From NCBI GenBank assembly GCA_027405735.1, contig JAPEHQ010000006.1, positions 248,001-312,000 on the forward strand: a DNA stretch of 64,000 nucleotides, read 5' to 3'. Source of the DNA: Mucor racemosus. Its lineage: Eukaryota > Mucoromycota > Mucoromycetes > Mucorales > Mucoraceae. Position numbers and translations under genes: made by a program. This document shows positions 32,049 to 44,318 of the stretch, one piece after another; within the stretch, counting starts at the first letter, position 1; the number at the start of each line of letters is the position of its first letter. The notes beneath the pieces are model-generated. The model saw only the letters and a list, made by a program, of their open reading frames with translations, was not told the origin of the DNA and did no database searches.

Positions 32049-34275
32049 TTAACGTAATGGCTCAGTTTCTCTTTCTAACCATGATAATGCTTTGTTATCG
32101 AGCAAGGGCTCCAAAACATCTCGACATTCTTGATGATATTTATTGATCCATAACTTATCGCTTGCTGTCAATAAATTATCTTCTAATAGCTTTCTTCCAA
32201 TTGGTACAAATGTTACATGTTCAAATCCTAATGAATCTGTATTTCCAAATCTATAAGGTGTAGATGCTCTGCGTACAGTCAATACATTTTCAATTCTAAT
32301 ACCGAATTGTCCATCTTCATAATAGCCTGGTTCTTTGTATATTTTTTTTAATTAAGATTAGTACAAATGTTATGTTTATATGATGTAATAAATACTCTAC
32401 CATTGGTCACTACCATACCAGCTTGAAGTGGTACCGTATTATAAAAAGCCCTACTTCCAATACCATGTGGTCCTTCATGCACATTTAGATAAGCACCTAC
32501 TCCATGACCCACGCCATGTCTAAAATTAAGTCCATCTTTCCAAAGCGGAAGTCTAGCGATAGAATCTAATTGATATCCAGTTGTACCTTGAGGAAATACA
32601 GATTGATCTACTGCAATATGACACTGTAAAACCCGGGTAAATGCTCTCTTTTGGAAATCAGTAGGTTCACCGTCAAACATGTATGTCCTTGTGATATCAG
32701 TTGTACCATCAATGTACTGAGCACCGGAATCACATAAATAAATACGGCGAGGATTAATGATAGCTGAATTTTTAGTATCAGGTTGATAGTGAATTATAGC
32801 TCCATTTGGACCGGTAGCAGCGATGGTATCAAATGATAAGCCAACATATGTTGGATCTAATTGACGCATAGATGCTAAGTGATCAGCGGCTTCTGATTCC
32901 CGAATAGTTTGTTTGTTGGATGTCAATGATTCAGATAACCATGAGAAATGTTTACATAATGCTACAGCGTCTCTTTTATGACAATTACGAATACCATTTA
33001 ATTCAGATTCATTCTTTATAGCTTTAGCCATACTAACAAATGAAGGTCCTTCTTTTGAAATGATATTTTCCTATGTATAAAAACAATGCAAGTTAATTTT
33101 AGATAAATTCTGTTTAATATAAATATTTACTTTTCCAATGGCTTCGCAAATAGACATATTGGTAGTGCTAGGATCAACCAAGAATGGTCGATTTAAATTG
33201 CTTAAATCAGATAAAATTTGGTCATAATGAGCAAGTTGTACACCTGCTTCTTTTAATTGTGATTTGACTTGTTCCGATAATACAACAGAAGGTTGAAGAT
33301 ATAAAGTAGCATGTTGTGGAGTTACTACTACGTATGAAAAGAACACTGGACTGCAGTGGATATCAGAACCTCTCAAGTTAAGTAACCAAGCAATTTCATC
33401 TAATGCAGATACGACGACATTGTTATTTTGGCATGTTTTACGTAATTCATTCAGCTTTGATTTTACAGATTTTCCTGCATATTGAATGGGATGAATCTTA
33501 ATAGGTTCAGAAGGCCTTGCTGGGCGATCAGTAGATCGGATTTGATCGACAGGGTTATTGGTAACATATACCAATTTTGAACCAATTGCGCTCAATTCTT
33601 TCTCTAATTGCTTAGCCTCATCCAAAGTAATGACAGATGGGTCAATCCCAATAGAGGAATTTGGTGGTAAATTCTAGTTTTTGTATTACATTGAGCCACA
33701 GATTCATTTATTATCTGAAATTTAATACCTTTAGATATTCTTGCCATGTTGGTACACCAGGTATTCCTTGCTTCATTAACTTCCAATGCTTTTCATCCAA
33801 TTCCTTTGATGCCTGCAGGAAATATCTACCATCTGTAAATAATGCTGCGTTATCTTTTGTTACAATAGCACAACCTTTTTTTATAATGAAATTGTTAATT
33901 TATGATTATTTTATCAAATAATTAAACCTGTAATTTACCTGCAGAACCTGTAAACCCTGAAATCCAAGCTCTTCTGTTATCACATTCTGCTGTATATTCA
34001 CTCTAAATTTCGTTTAATTTAAAATATTAATTAATATTCTATTTAATTTCTACCTGATGAGCATCTTCTGAAGGTACAACACTACACAAGGAAAAAAAAA
34101 AAGTTGGCAATTGCATTATACCGTATATCTCGAAAATTGCAGAAACTTACAAAGCATCGAGATTACTCATAGCAGCTCTCAAAGCAACTAATTTATTACC
34201 AGCATCTCTTTGTAAAGTAGTCGAGTATGGTCTAATGAAACTCAAATACTTGAAAATGCTTCTTCTTGTAGTCAT
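32049..34275 (-). CDS. Xaa-Pro aminopeptidase (aminopeptidase P, M24B)
   Basis: Removes an N-terminal residue preceding proline, using two metal ions. Seven exons keep one frame: 34275-34151, 34081-34054, 34002-33939, 33874-33729, 33673-33131, 33070-32401 and 32332-32049. The product has 619 residues, the normal three-domain length. The pita-bread domain shows the expected metal ligands: Asp in LCDSGAQY (near 414), Asp in GTTDITRT, His in HGVGHGVG (near 490), Glu526 in EPGYYEDG and Glu540 in IRIEN. The N-terminus (MTTRRSIFKYLSFIRPYSTTL) is basic and Ser/Thr-rich, suggesting a mitochondrial presequence or an alternative start. The 28-bp second exon is unusually short but needed for frame. Confidence 0.93.
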
Positions 34276-34767
34276 TATTCCTATTCTGTATGAACAACAA
34301 AGAAAACAAAAGGCAAACACAGCAGAACCGGTCATTCAAAACCGTCATTAGCCCGGATTTTCCAATTTTACATGGCAGAAAGCAGGTACAAAATTCGGTT
34401 ATTCAATCAAAATCGTGTATATGGTATCAATGAGGCAGGTTCTCTGCAACGATTTATAATCAAAACGAAGCTTTAATGCGTAATTTACATTGTCTGAAGG
34501 CATTTTCAGTTTAAATGTACGTTGGTAACCATGGAAACATATGTAGGGTTTTTCTTTTTTTGACAGCTTCTTCATAGCAATCAACATTATAAGCAATGCG
34601 GATCAAATTTACATGTACAAATTTGTATAATTTTAATGAATTTGTAAAAAATCTTTATTTTACGTTTTTTTTTTTCAATTATTTTGTCGTTGTATATATA
34701 TATGTAACAATTTTGAGAGTGTTGTGTTGTATTCGTAAGTGTGAGTGGGGGTGATATTCAAAGTAAC
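34276..34767. other. Intergenic
   Basis: Promoter region of the aminopeptidase gene and 3' flank of the ACP gene, both minus. A T9 run lies near 34665 and a short TA microsatellite near 34695. Nothing else seen. Confidence 0.5.
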
Positions 34768-35237
34768 TTAATGAGCATCATCACGCTTGATAATGTAATC
34801 AATGGCTTGTTGAACACTGTGAATGGCATCAGCATCTTTATCAGGAATCTCAACAGAGAATTCTTCTTCAATGGCCATGACAACTTCGACTGTATCCAAA
34901 CTATCTAAACCAAGATCCTTAACAAAGTTGGATTCAGCTGTCACCTGTTGCAAAGTTTTTTTAGTGATTCATTCATTTCATGGAAGCAGAAACGGCATTA
35001 TCCCAATTCCTTATGCCCTACATCTGCTTCTGCATTTTTCAATGTAATATTTACCTTGCCACCATCAACTTTGTCAAAACTCTTAACAACATCAAGAACA
35101 CGAGTTTGAACATCTTCTCTGGGAAGAGTAGCATACATACGGAACATGGAGGGGGTGGCCATACGGACCATGGCGGTACGTTGAGTGGTAGCGGCTCTGG
35201 AAGCAGCGCTCAAGATGACGTTAGGACGAAGGAACAT
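34768..35237 (-). CDS. ACP1: Mitochondrial acyl carrier protein (ACP1/NDUFAB1)
   Basis: Carries acyl chains on a 4'-phosphopantetheine arm for mitochondrial fatty-acid and lipoate synthesis. It is also a structural part of complex I and a partner in Fe-S assembly. Two exons, 35237-35055 and 34944-34768, give 119 residues. The first 40 residues are Arg/Ser/Ala-rich without acidic residues, a typical mitochondrial presequence. The core has the motif [20 protein letters not shown]; Ser76 of DSLD is the attachment site. The intron has GTAAAT and AACAG signals. Confidence 0.95.
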
Positions 35238-36228
35238 TTTATATTAATAATAATTTAAGGTGAAGAAGAAGAAAAAAAAAGTTAGTAGATGTTACGAGGG
35301 AGGAACCAAACGACGAATGTCCCTGCCTTTCCACGCTTTAAACCACCGATATTTAGATGCGTCACCCCGGTGCTTTTTTATTTTCTCGTAGTACACGAGG
35401 GAGAAATACGAGAACCAAATGTTGTTGTGTAGCTAGCTCAATATTTATGTCAAATGTTTATTGAAAAGCCAGCCTACCAATATTATAAATTTTAAAAAAA
35501 GCTTGATCTATCGAATGAAAGACTTCTAGAACAGGGCTGTATTTTGTAAATAAGAGTACACTAAATATACAGTTAGTATAGTTTGGATCAAGCAGAAATA
35601 ATGGTTTAGCATTTGCGTTTTTTATGGGATATTCAATTTAAAAATCGAATTAAAGGATGACCTCAATGAATGAGTATAGCTCAAAAAGTATGATTTTATT
35701 CCTGACAAGCTACAATATATAATTCAACTGGGTATTTTATTATATAGCTACAGTTTCAAAAGTAAAGTTTAGACGACACAGAATAAAATTTGCGAACAAA
35801 TGAGAATGAGAATTGAGACCAAGTAAGAGTAAAATTGGGACAAGCAGAGAATTGATTTAAGATGAATACAAGAAAAAAAGTAGGAAAGGGAGATTTAATA
35901 AAGATATTACATTTTGATAACAAATAGTTATTTACGTTGAACCAACACGAAGGCAAGCCAACGCCATCAAACTATATACAGTATGTTTTCAAATAAATCT
36001 TTTATGAATTGGTCAAAATTGATAAAATCTGTTTTTTTTTTGGGTAGAAAGACGTACTTGTATATCAGATTGGATAGCTTTCAATCATCCGTAGTCGCCC
36101 AACTTTTTTCAATAACTAGCTTCATACCAAACGATTTTTGGGATATACCTTAGATACTGTCAAATAGACATAAATTAATCGCATTATGCTACCTATTCAT
36201 AAATTTATTTTATATTTCACGAAAGACC
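35238..36228. other. Intergenic, then edge of repeat R2
   Basis: 35238-36080 shows no gene; it holds the ACP1 promoter. From about 36090 the sequence matches 51595-51720, showing that repeat R2 starts here before the palindrome proper begins. Confidence 0.5.
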
Positions 36229-37649
36229 CAAAACCAAGTAAAATTCGGTGCTTTTTCCTTAAAAACTGGATCCGATTTTTCATCCCTGCTCTACTTTTTG
36301 TTTTCATTAAATAACACGAAGAAAAAAATATATGCCAATGTACCTGAGATGCTCAAATTTAATCCAAAAACACGTATCCAGAAATATCCAATTTTTTGCA
36401 GTTAATATTAATTTTTCAATGCTAATGTTTCAGATTTTTACGCGTATTTCACTACTAAAAATGGAAAACTTTGGGGCTTCGTATCTCTGCAAAAAATTAA
36501 GCAATACTCACACTTTCTAATAATAAAACTTGCTTGTTTTGAAGTGCTCTATAACATATTTGGGTACAAAAAAATTCTGAGCACTTTTATTTTTTTTTTC
36601 AATTTTTTGGTATTTTTTGAAGTAGATTTCGAAATATTCGTTAAACTGAGCAGCAGTTTTTTTTACATTCATATCATCATCCTCGTTGAGCTCTCTCGGA
36701 ATCAATTTAGTTGTTTTCAAAATATTGATTTTTCGTGGAGATATCCTCAAAAATGCGCACAAACGAATGCTTTCGCTTCTAGCATCAAATTTTCCCTTAT
36801 ATACCCTCATCCCAAACTCTGAATTTGAAAAAAAAAATGACAAGAATCTTGTTTTCTCTACGAAAAATGCAGCTAGAAGATTCAGCAATAAATCGATCGA
36901 TAGATAATTTTGTAGTGCATTACTTCCATTACTTAAATTTGAAATATACTTATAAAAAGTAATGCGTATTTTTAAAAAACCTCCAAAATTTCAATTGCAT
37001 TTTACGCAAAATTTAATGTAAAACATTTGCCTGACTTTTGTTTAGATGGATATAGAATTTAAAATTGTACAAAAACCATATAATATGCTATTTCAACTTA
37101 CTTTGCAGTTCATGAGCCATTAAGCAATTTTGTTTTTTGCATCATTTTCTAGTCGATTTTACAACAACATATCAATTTTGAAACCCAGATACTATCGGGT
37201 CAAGCTATAATATGAACTATTATTTTGATTATCTCGACGAAAAACCATTATTTTTCGCTGAAATAAAAAAAAGGCAAGGTAGCTTCAGTTGGATCTATGA
37301 TGTTGTAAATACTGTAGTGGAATTACATACTAAAAATGCCTGATAGTAATAAAATAATCTAATTTTCAAGTGTCACTCATACAATATGATGCCACTTGAA
37401 ATGTGAACAGCAATAATAAACAAACAGCGCTCCAATTGAACACAATAACAAAAACAGACGAGCATGCTGCATTCATATATTTTTCGTATCAAGATGTCGA
37501 TGGCAATGTCACAGTTTGTTTTCAGAATACAATATATATTAAAAATCTAATTATGGAATCATTATTCCAGGATCGTAAAATGCTAGGTGCAAATGTACTA
37601 TTATAGTAGTTGCAAATTTACAAAAAGTTCACGTTGTTTATTAATATAT

Positions 37650-39685
37650 CACTACGGCCGACCTGTGCTGCACAATATGATTTTGTTGTGCCCAGGTGGG
37701 CTGCACACTATAGCCTGAGCTGTTGTGCCGTTGTGCCCACTGAATATGGCTAAAAAGATAACAAGATGCACATAGGCACAACAAGCGAAACTGCACACGA
37801 GCACAACGAAAAGCCTGTATGTGCAGGAATATAGATTCTGTTCATGTGCATAACATTACTTCCATATGTGCATAATAATAGAATTGCACATAAGGATATC
37901 ATCATTATCCCTATTTGTGCATAATATATATAAAATCTGACCATGAGCATAACGACATGATCGTATGGGCACAAATTTGTACATGCGCATCGTGCCTTTC
38001 TCAAAATTCCATTACATTTTTTACTGGAATGGGGTTTTAAATTACATTTGCTTTTATTAATATAAATCATAGACAATACAATTCAACAATACGTTGTTGT
38101 TGATGTAGAGCAATACATGTAAGAGCCAATATATTTACGATTATCCTTATTTGTAAATACGTTTATAAGCTATGATGTTTACAGAAACAACGGTTTTTGC
38201 TCGAGCATAAACTTAAATAACACTTACTGCTTAAATTTATATGCAAGCCAAATCTAAGGTTATAGATGTTTATCCAACATAAGATTTAAACAAACTAACC
38301 TTCTTCTTTAAACTTACTGTTTTAGTTTACGAGTGTCAGCTGTAAAAAAAAATTTTGTTTTCAAGTATAGCTACTACGATCAAAACTATGATTATTATAC
38401 AAGACATTCGATTATTCTTTTTTTATTTTTGTTTCTATATCATTTAAAATTTTACCGCTTTTCTGAAACATTTCGTGGGTTTGTAGTCAGTTCTAGCTTT
38501 TTATTGGGTATATATAAATATTATTGTTGCATTCGATTTGATCTGGTAATCATCAAAAAATACGTCCAATAATACAGTAGTAAATAATAATATTTGATCG
38601 TAGAATGCAGTTAAATGAAAATATTATTCTCTAATATAACGACTGCTATCTATATTATTAGAAACATTAGTTCCTTATTATGTTAGCATGCGTATTCAGA
38701 TAAAAGAAAAGAATACCAGCATGATAATAGTCTGATAATATGCCTTATCAAACGGTGAATAATATCCTTGGAATATGAAAACAAAAAAAAGAGAAACAAC
38801 ACACGTAGAAAAGGATTTTCAAGGCTTTACATTATTTAGCACAATTAAGGTCATGCTAAATTGCTCATTTCAGACAATGTAAAAGCAGTATTACAGCGCA
38901 TAAACAACCCATAAACTAAACAAAATAGGCAATATCTGTTATCATAGAAACATGCATTTTTTCTACCAGAAGAACCGCCTGTCATATCATACATTCATTA
39001 ACAAATCGCAAAAGCGAGCCCGTAGAGCGACGCCGTAATTGAGCATAGCACGATTGAACGGCTAAGTCTCTTATACTATCGTATATATCTAAGTTTTAAA
39101 TAAAAAAGCGGGGTTTTTTAAACTTTTCTTATATTTAATCATGTACTGTCTGAAAATTCAGATTTTGTAGCGGACATTTTTGGGGCTCATTTTACCCTTA
39201 CCAACACTCATGATTTTGATCAAAAAACAGAAAAATCAATTTTTGATACCAAAATCAACGTTTAAATATACTACATTGTGAGAGAAAATTGTAGGTATAA
39301 ATAATACACATTTTATAAAAGCTTAATATTAAATGTTAAGTAATGAAACTTTGTACTTTTGGCCCAAAAACGGATTTTTGGTTAAAGGATTTTCATGTAA
39401 TATTTTGCAATAAAATTATTGTATATTTTTTATTGAGCAAATAGAGCGCTAAATGTTGTACATGCTTATATTTTTTGTTTTTTTAATTGGTAATATAATT
39501 AACTCTAGATTTGCAAAATCAGAAAAAAAAAATTAAAAAATGTCAAAATTGATGATCTGGACAAGAATAATTTTCGAAATTAATATTCCGCATATAAGCC
39601 TTGTAAATCTTAAAAATAAGAGGTTTTATAATACTTGAGAATTTTTTCAAGAATTAATGATGCTGTACCCACTTGATTCAGGCTT
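37650..39685 (-). repeat. Repeat R1 in left palindrome arm
   Basis: Minus-oriented R1 copy. Its terminus at 37650 reads CACTACGGCCGACCTGTGC, followed by about 340 bp of TGTGC/GCACA words. It contains neither the chromovirus nor the 726-bp insertion of copy 1. Confidence 0.75.
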
Positions 39686-39833
39686 CACTATGAAAAAGAA
39701 ATCCCTTAATTCTCTTAATTGTGCCACATTAAGGGAAATAAGACAAAATTTAAAAAAAATAAGCAGTGAAAATTTTCTTATTTTCCTTAATGTGGCACAA
39801 TTAAGAGAATTAAGGGATTTTTTCTTCATAGTG
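39686..39833. mobile_element. CACTA-type MITE, left arm copy
   Basis: 148 bp, starting CACTATGAAAAAGAAATCCC and ending in the inverse, with inverted repeats of about 60 bp each and only a 10-20 bp centre. It is flanked by direct CTT (39683-39685 and 39834-39836). The uninterrupted site is visible in R1 copy 1 near 7803-7815 (AATAAGCTTGAATCAAG). CACTA ends with a 3-bp duplication define the En/Spm (CMC) superfamily. Confidence 0.85.
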
Positions 39834-40235
39834 CTTATTACTGTAAATATTTATACATGCTTTTATAATCGCCAATTTTTCTGCATGTAGATATCGACTT
39901 TAGACCAAAAAAGCATTGATTATAACTTAGATGATGGAACAAAATGACTAACTAGTTTTGGAAGCTTTTTTTGTTCGAGGAAAATATCTTAACACGCCTT
40001 AACATTAACAGTTACGTTAATAATTCATTTCCAAATAAACAATAGGAAAAACATGTACTTACGCCTTCTACTTGATTTCAGTTTATAAAAATTATTGGTC
40101 TTTTTGTTGTAGTTTTAAACGTAAATAAAAGAGCTGAGGAAAGAGTAGGGAAGAAAAAAGATTCTGTGTCTTGCAGACAAAAATTTACAAATAAGGTGGC
40201 CAAAGTATTGTCGATTTTTTTTTGTCGTTTTTTTC

Positions 40236-40308
40236 AAAAATTTGTCGTATTTATGAAAAGGTGATATTTGTGCCTATCTAATGAATACAAGAAAATGTAA
40301 TTTTTTGG
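40236..40308. other. Palindrome spacer
   Basis: 73 nt of unpaired AT-rich sequence between the arms, bounded by GTCGTTTTTTT on the left and AAAAAAAAAACGAC on the right. Confidence 0.85.
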
Positions 40309-40713
40309 AAAAAAAAAACGACAAAAAAAAAATCGACAATACTTTGGCCACCCTATTTGTAAATTTTTGTCTGCAAGACACAGAATCTTTTTTCTTCCCT
40401 ACTCTTTCCTCAGCTCTTTTATTTACGTTTAAAACTACAACAAAAAGACCAATAATTTTTATAAACTGAAATCAAGTAGAAGGCGTAAGTACATGTTTTT
40501 CCTATTGTTTATTTGGAAATGAATTATTAACGTAACTGTTAATGTTAAGGCGTGTTAAGATATTTTCCTCGAACAAAAAAAGCTTCCAAAACTAGTTAGT
40601 CATTTTGTTCCATCATCTAAGTTATAATCAATGCTTTTTTGGTCTAAAGTCGATATCTACATGCAGAAAAATTGGCGATTATAAAAGCATGTATAAATAT
40701 TTACAGTAATAAG

Positions 40714-40861
40714 CACTATGAAGAAAAAATCCCTTAATTCTCTTAATTGTGCCACATTAAGGAAAATAAGAAAATTTTCACTGCTTATTTTTTTTAAATT
40801 TTGTCTTATTTCCCTTAATGTGGCACAATTAAGAGAATTAAGGGATTTCTTTTTCATAGTG
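40714..40861. mobile_element. CACTA-type MITE, right arm copy
   Basis: Mirror of 39686-39833 with the same CACTATG ends. Because it sits at the mirrored position, it was in place before the inverted duplication. Confidence 0.85.
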
Positions 40862-42896
40862 AAGCCTGAATCAAGTGGGTACAGCATCATTAATTCTTGA
40901 AAAAATTCTCAAGTATTATAAAACCTCTTATTTTTAAGATTTACAAGGCTTATATGCGGAATATTAATTTAGAAAATTATTTTTGTCCAGATCATCAATT
41001 TTGACATTTTTTAATTTTTTTTTCTGATTTTGCAAATCTAGAGTTAATTATATTACCAATTAAAAAAACAAAAAATATAAGCATGTACAACATTTAGCGC
41101 TCTATTTGCTCAATAAAAAATATACAATAATTTTATTGCAAAATATTACATGAAAATCCTTTAACCAAAAATCCGTTTTTGGGCCAAAAGTACAAAGTTT
41201 CATTACTTAACATTTAATATTAAGCTTTTATAAAATGTGTATTATTTATACCTACAATTTTCTCTCACAATGTAGTATATTTAAACGTTGATTTTGGTAT
41301 CAAAAATTGATTTTTCTGTTTTTTGATCAAAATCATGAGTGTTGGTAAGGGTAAAATGAGCCCCAAAAATGTCCGCTACAAAATCTGAATTTTCAGACAG
41401 TACATGATTAAATATAAGAAAAGTTTAAAAAACCCCGCTTTTTTATTTAAAACTTAGATATATACGATAGTATAAGAGACTTAGCCGTTCAATCGTGCTA
41501 TGCTCAATTACGGCGTCGCTCTACGGGCTCGCTTTTGCGATTTGTTAATGAATGTATGATATGACAGGCGGTTCTTCTGGTAGAAAAAATGCATGTTTCT
41601 ATGATAACAGATATTGCCTATTTTGTTTAGTTTATGGGTTGTTTATGCGCTGTAATACTGCTTTTACATTGTCTGAAATGAGCAATTTAGCATGACCTTA
41701 ATTGTGCTAAATAATGTAAAGCCTTGAAAATCCTTTTCTACGTGTGTTGTTTCTCTTTTTTTTGTTTTCATATTCCAAGGATATTATTCACCGTTTGATA
41801 AGGCATATTATCAGACTATTATCATGCTGGTATTCTTTTCTTTTATCTGAATACGCATGCTAACATAATAAGGAACTAATGTTTCTAATAATATAGATAG
41901 CAGTCGTTATATTAGAGAATAATATTTTCATTTAACTGCATTCTACGATCAAATATTATTATTTACTACTGTATTATTGGACGTATTTTTTGATGATTAC
42001 CAGATCAAATCGAATGCAACAATAATATTTATATATACCCAATAAAAAGCTAGAACTGACTACAAACCCACGAAATGTTTCAGAAAAGCGGTAAAATTTT
42101 AAATGATATAGAAACAAAAATAAAAAAAGAATAATCGAATGTCTTGTATAATAATCATAGTTTTGATCGTAGTAGCTATACTTGAAAACAAAATTTTTTT
42201 TTACAGCTGACACTCGTAAACTAAAACAGTAAGTTTAAAGAAGAAGGTTAGTTTGTTTAAATCTTATGTTGGATAAACATCTATAACCTTAGATTTGGCT
42301 TGCATATAAATTTAAGCAGTAAGTGTTATTTAAGTTTATGCTCGAGCAAAAACCGTTGTTTCTGTAAACATCATAGCTTATAAACGTATTTACAAATAAG
42401 GATAATCGTAAATATATTGGCTCTTACATGTATTGCTCTACATCAACAACAACGTATTGTTGAATTGTATTGTCTATGATTTATATTAATAAAAGCAAAT
42501 GTAATTTAAAACCCCATTCCAGTAAAAAATGTAATGGAATTTTGAGAAAGGCACGATGCGCATGTACAAATTTGTGCCCATACGATCATGTCGTTATGCT
42601 CATGGTCAGATTTTATATATATTATGCACAAATAGGGATAATGATGATATCCTTATGTGCAATTCTATTATTATGCACATATGGAAGTAATGTTATGCAC
42701 ATGAACAGAATCTATATTCCTGCACATACAGGCTTTTCGTTGTGCTCGTGTGCAGTTTCGCTTGTTGTGCCTATGTGCATCTTGTTATCTTTTTAGCCAT
42801 ATTCAGTGGGCACAACGGCACAACAGCTCAGGCTATAGTGTGCAGCCCACCTGGGCACAACAAAATCATATTGTGCAGCACAGGTCGGCCGTAGTG
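40862..42896 (+). repeat. Repeat R1 in right palindrome arm
   Basis: Plus-oriented R1, ending with the TGTGC field (about 42551-42890) and GGTCGGCCGTAGTG at 42896. Together with the terminus at 37650 it bounds a 5.2-kb segment with CACTA...TAGTG ends. Confidence 0.75.
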
Positions 42897-44318
42897 ATAT
42901 ATTAATAAACAACGTGAACTTTTTGTAAATTTGCAACTACTATAATAGTACATTTGCACCTAGCATTTTACGATCCTGGAATAATGATTCCATAATTAGA
43001 TTTTTAATATATATTGTATTCTGAAAACAAACTGTGACATTGCCATCGACATCTTGATACGAAAAATATATGAATGCAGCATGCTCGTCTGTTTTTGTTA
43101 TTGTGTTCAATTGGAGCGCTGTTTGTTTATTATTGCTGTTCACATTTCAAGTGGCATCATATTGTATGAGTGACACTTGAAAATTAGATTATTTTATTAC
43201 TATCAGGCATTTTTAGTATGTAATTCCACTACAGTATTTACAACATCATAGATCCAACTGAAGCTACCTTGCCTTTTTTTTATTTCAGCGAAAAATAATG
43301 GTTTTTCGTCGAGATAATCAAAATAATAGTTCATATTATAGCTTGACCCGATAGTATCTGGGTTTCAAAATTGATATGTTGTTGTAAAATCGACTAGAAA
43401 ATGATGCAAAAAACAAAATTGCTTAATGGCTCATGAACTGCAAAGTAAGTTGAAATAGCATATTATATGGTTTTTGTACAATTTTAAATTCTATATCCAT
43501 CTAAACAAAAGTCAGGCAAATGTTTTACATTAAATTTTGCGTAAAATGCAATTGAAATTTTGGAGGTTTTTTAAAAATACGCATTACTTTTTATAAGTAT
43601 ATTTCAAATTTAAGTAATGGAAGTAATGCACTACAAAATTATCTATCGATCGATTTATTGCTGAATCTTCTAGCTGCATTTTTCGTAGAGAAAACAAGAT
43701 TCTTGTCATTTTTTTTTTCAAATTCAGAGTTTGGGATGAGGGTATATAAGGGAAAATTTGATGCTAGAAGCGAAAGCATTCGTTTGTGCGCATTTTTGAG
43801 GATATCTCCACGAAAAATCAATATTTTGAAAACAACTAAATTGATTCCGAGAGAGCTCAACGAGGATGATGATATGAATGTAAAAAAAACTGCTGCTCAG
43901 TTTAACGAATATTTCGAAATCTACTTCAAAAAATACCAAAAAATTGAAAAAAAAAATAAAAGTGCTCAGAATTTTTTTGTACCCAAATATGTTATAGAGC
44001 ACTTCAAAACAAGCAAGTTTTATTATTAGAAAGTGTGAGTATTGCTTAATTTTTTGCAGAGATACGAAGCCCCAAAGTTTTCCATTTTTAGTAGTGAAAT
44101 ACGCGTAAAAATCTGAAACATTAGCATTGAAAAATTAATATTAACTGCAAAAAATTGGATATTTCTGGATACGTGTTTTTGGATTAAATTTGAGCATCTC
44201 AGGTACATTGGCATATATTTTTTTCTTCGTGTTATTTAATGAAAACAAAAAGTAGAGCAGGGATGAAAAATTGGACCCAGTTTTAAGGAAAAAGCAGTGG
44301 ATTTTACTTGGTTTTGAT

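Larger units (their letters stand above)
36229..40235 (+). repeat. Left arm of an about 8-kb palindrome
   Basis: Reverse complement of 40309-44318, with coordinates pairing to a constant sum of 80546-80548. The outer 50 bp are diverged (36229-36281), then long stretches read identical. In the inner part I saw a homopolymer difference (A10 near 39523 against T9) and two substitutions (G39565 and G39576). Order outward to inward: R2, part of the 8758-type element, R1 (minus), CACTA MITE, arm-specific sequence. No real gene is inside; the mirrored open frames are by-products. Confidence 0.95.
40309..44318 (-). repeat. Right arm of the about 8-kb palindrome
   Basis: Inverse of 36229-40235. At its outer end it stops inside repeat R2 near 44318, whereas R2 continues outward in the left flank to about 36090. 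The duplication breakpoint therefore lies within R2. Sequence to the right of 44318 is not repetitive. Confidence 0.95.

Noticed and set aside
36517..36888. A 123-codon frame in repeat R2 (also at 43658-44029) as a conserved protein
   Set aside because: Only the FLRISPRKINIL part is shared with the copy at 52105-52314. The rest is not conserved and the frame breaks.
39647..40900. Mirror-image pairs of open frames in the palindrome as genes
   Set aside because: They are AT-rich, lack motifs and exist in pairs only because the arms are inverse copies. Those at 39657-39890 and 40657-40890 run through a MITE.
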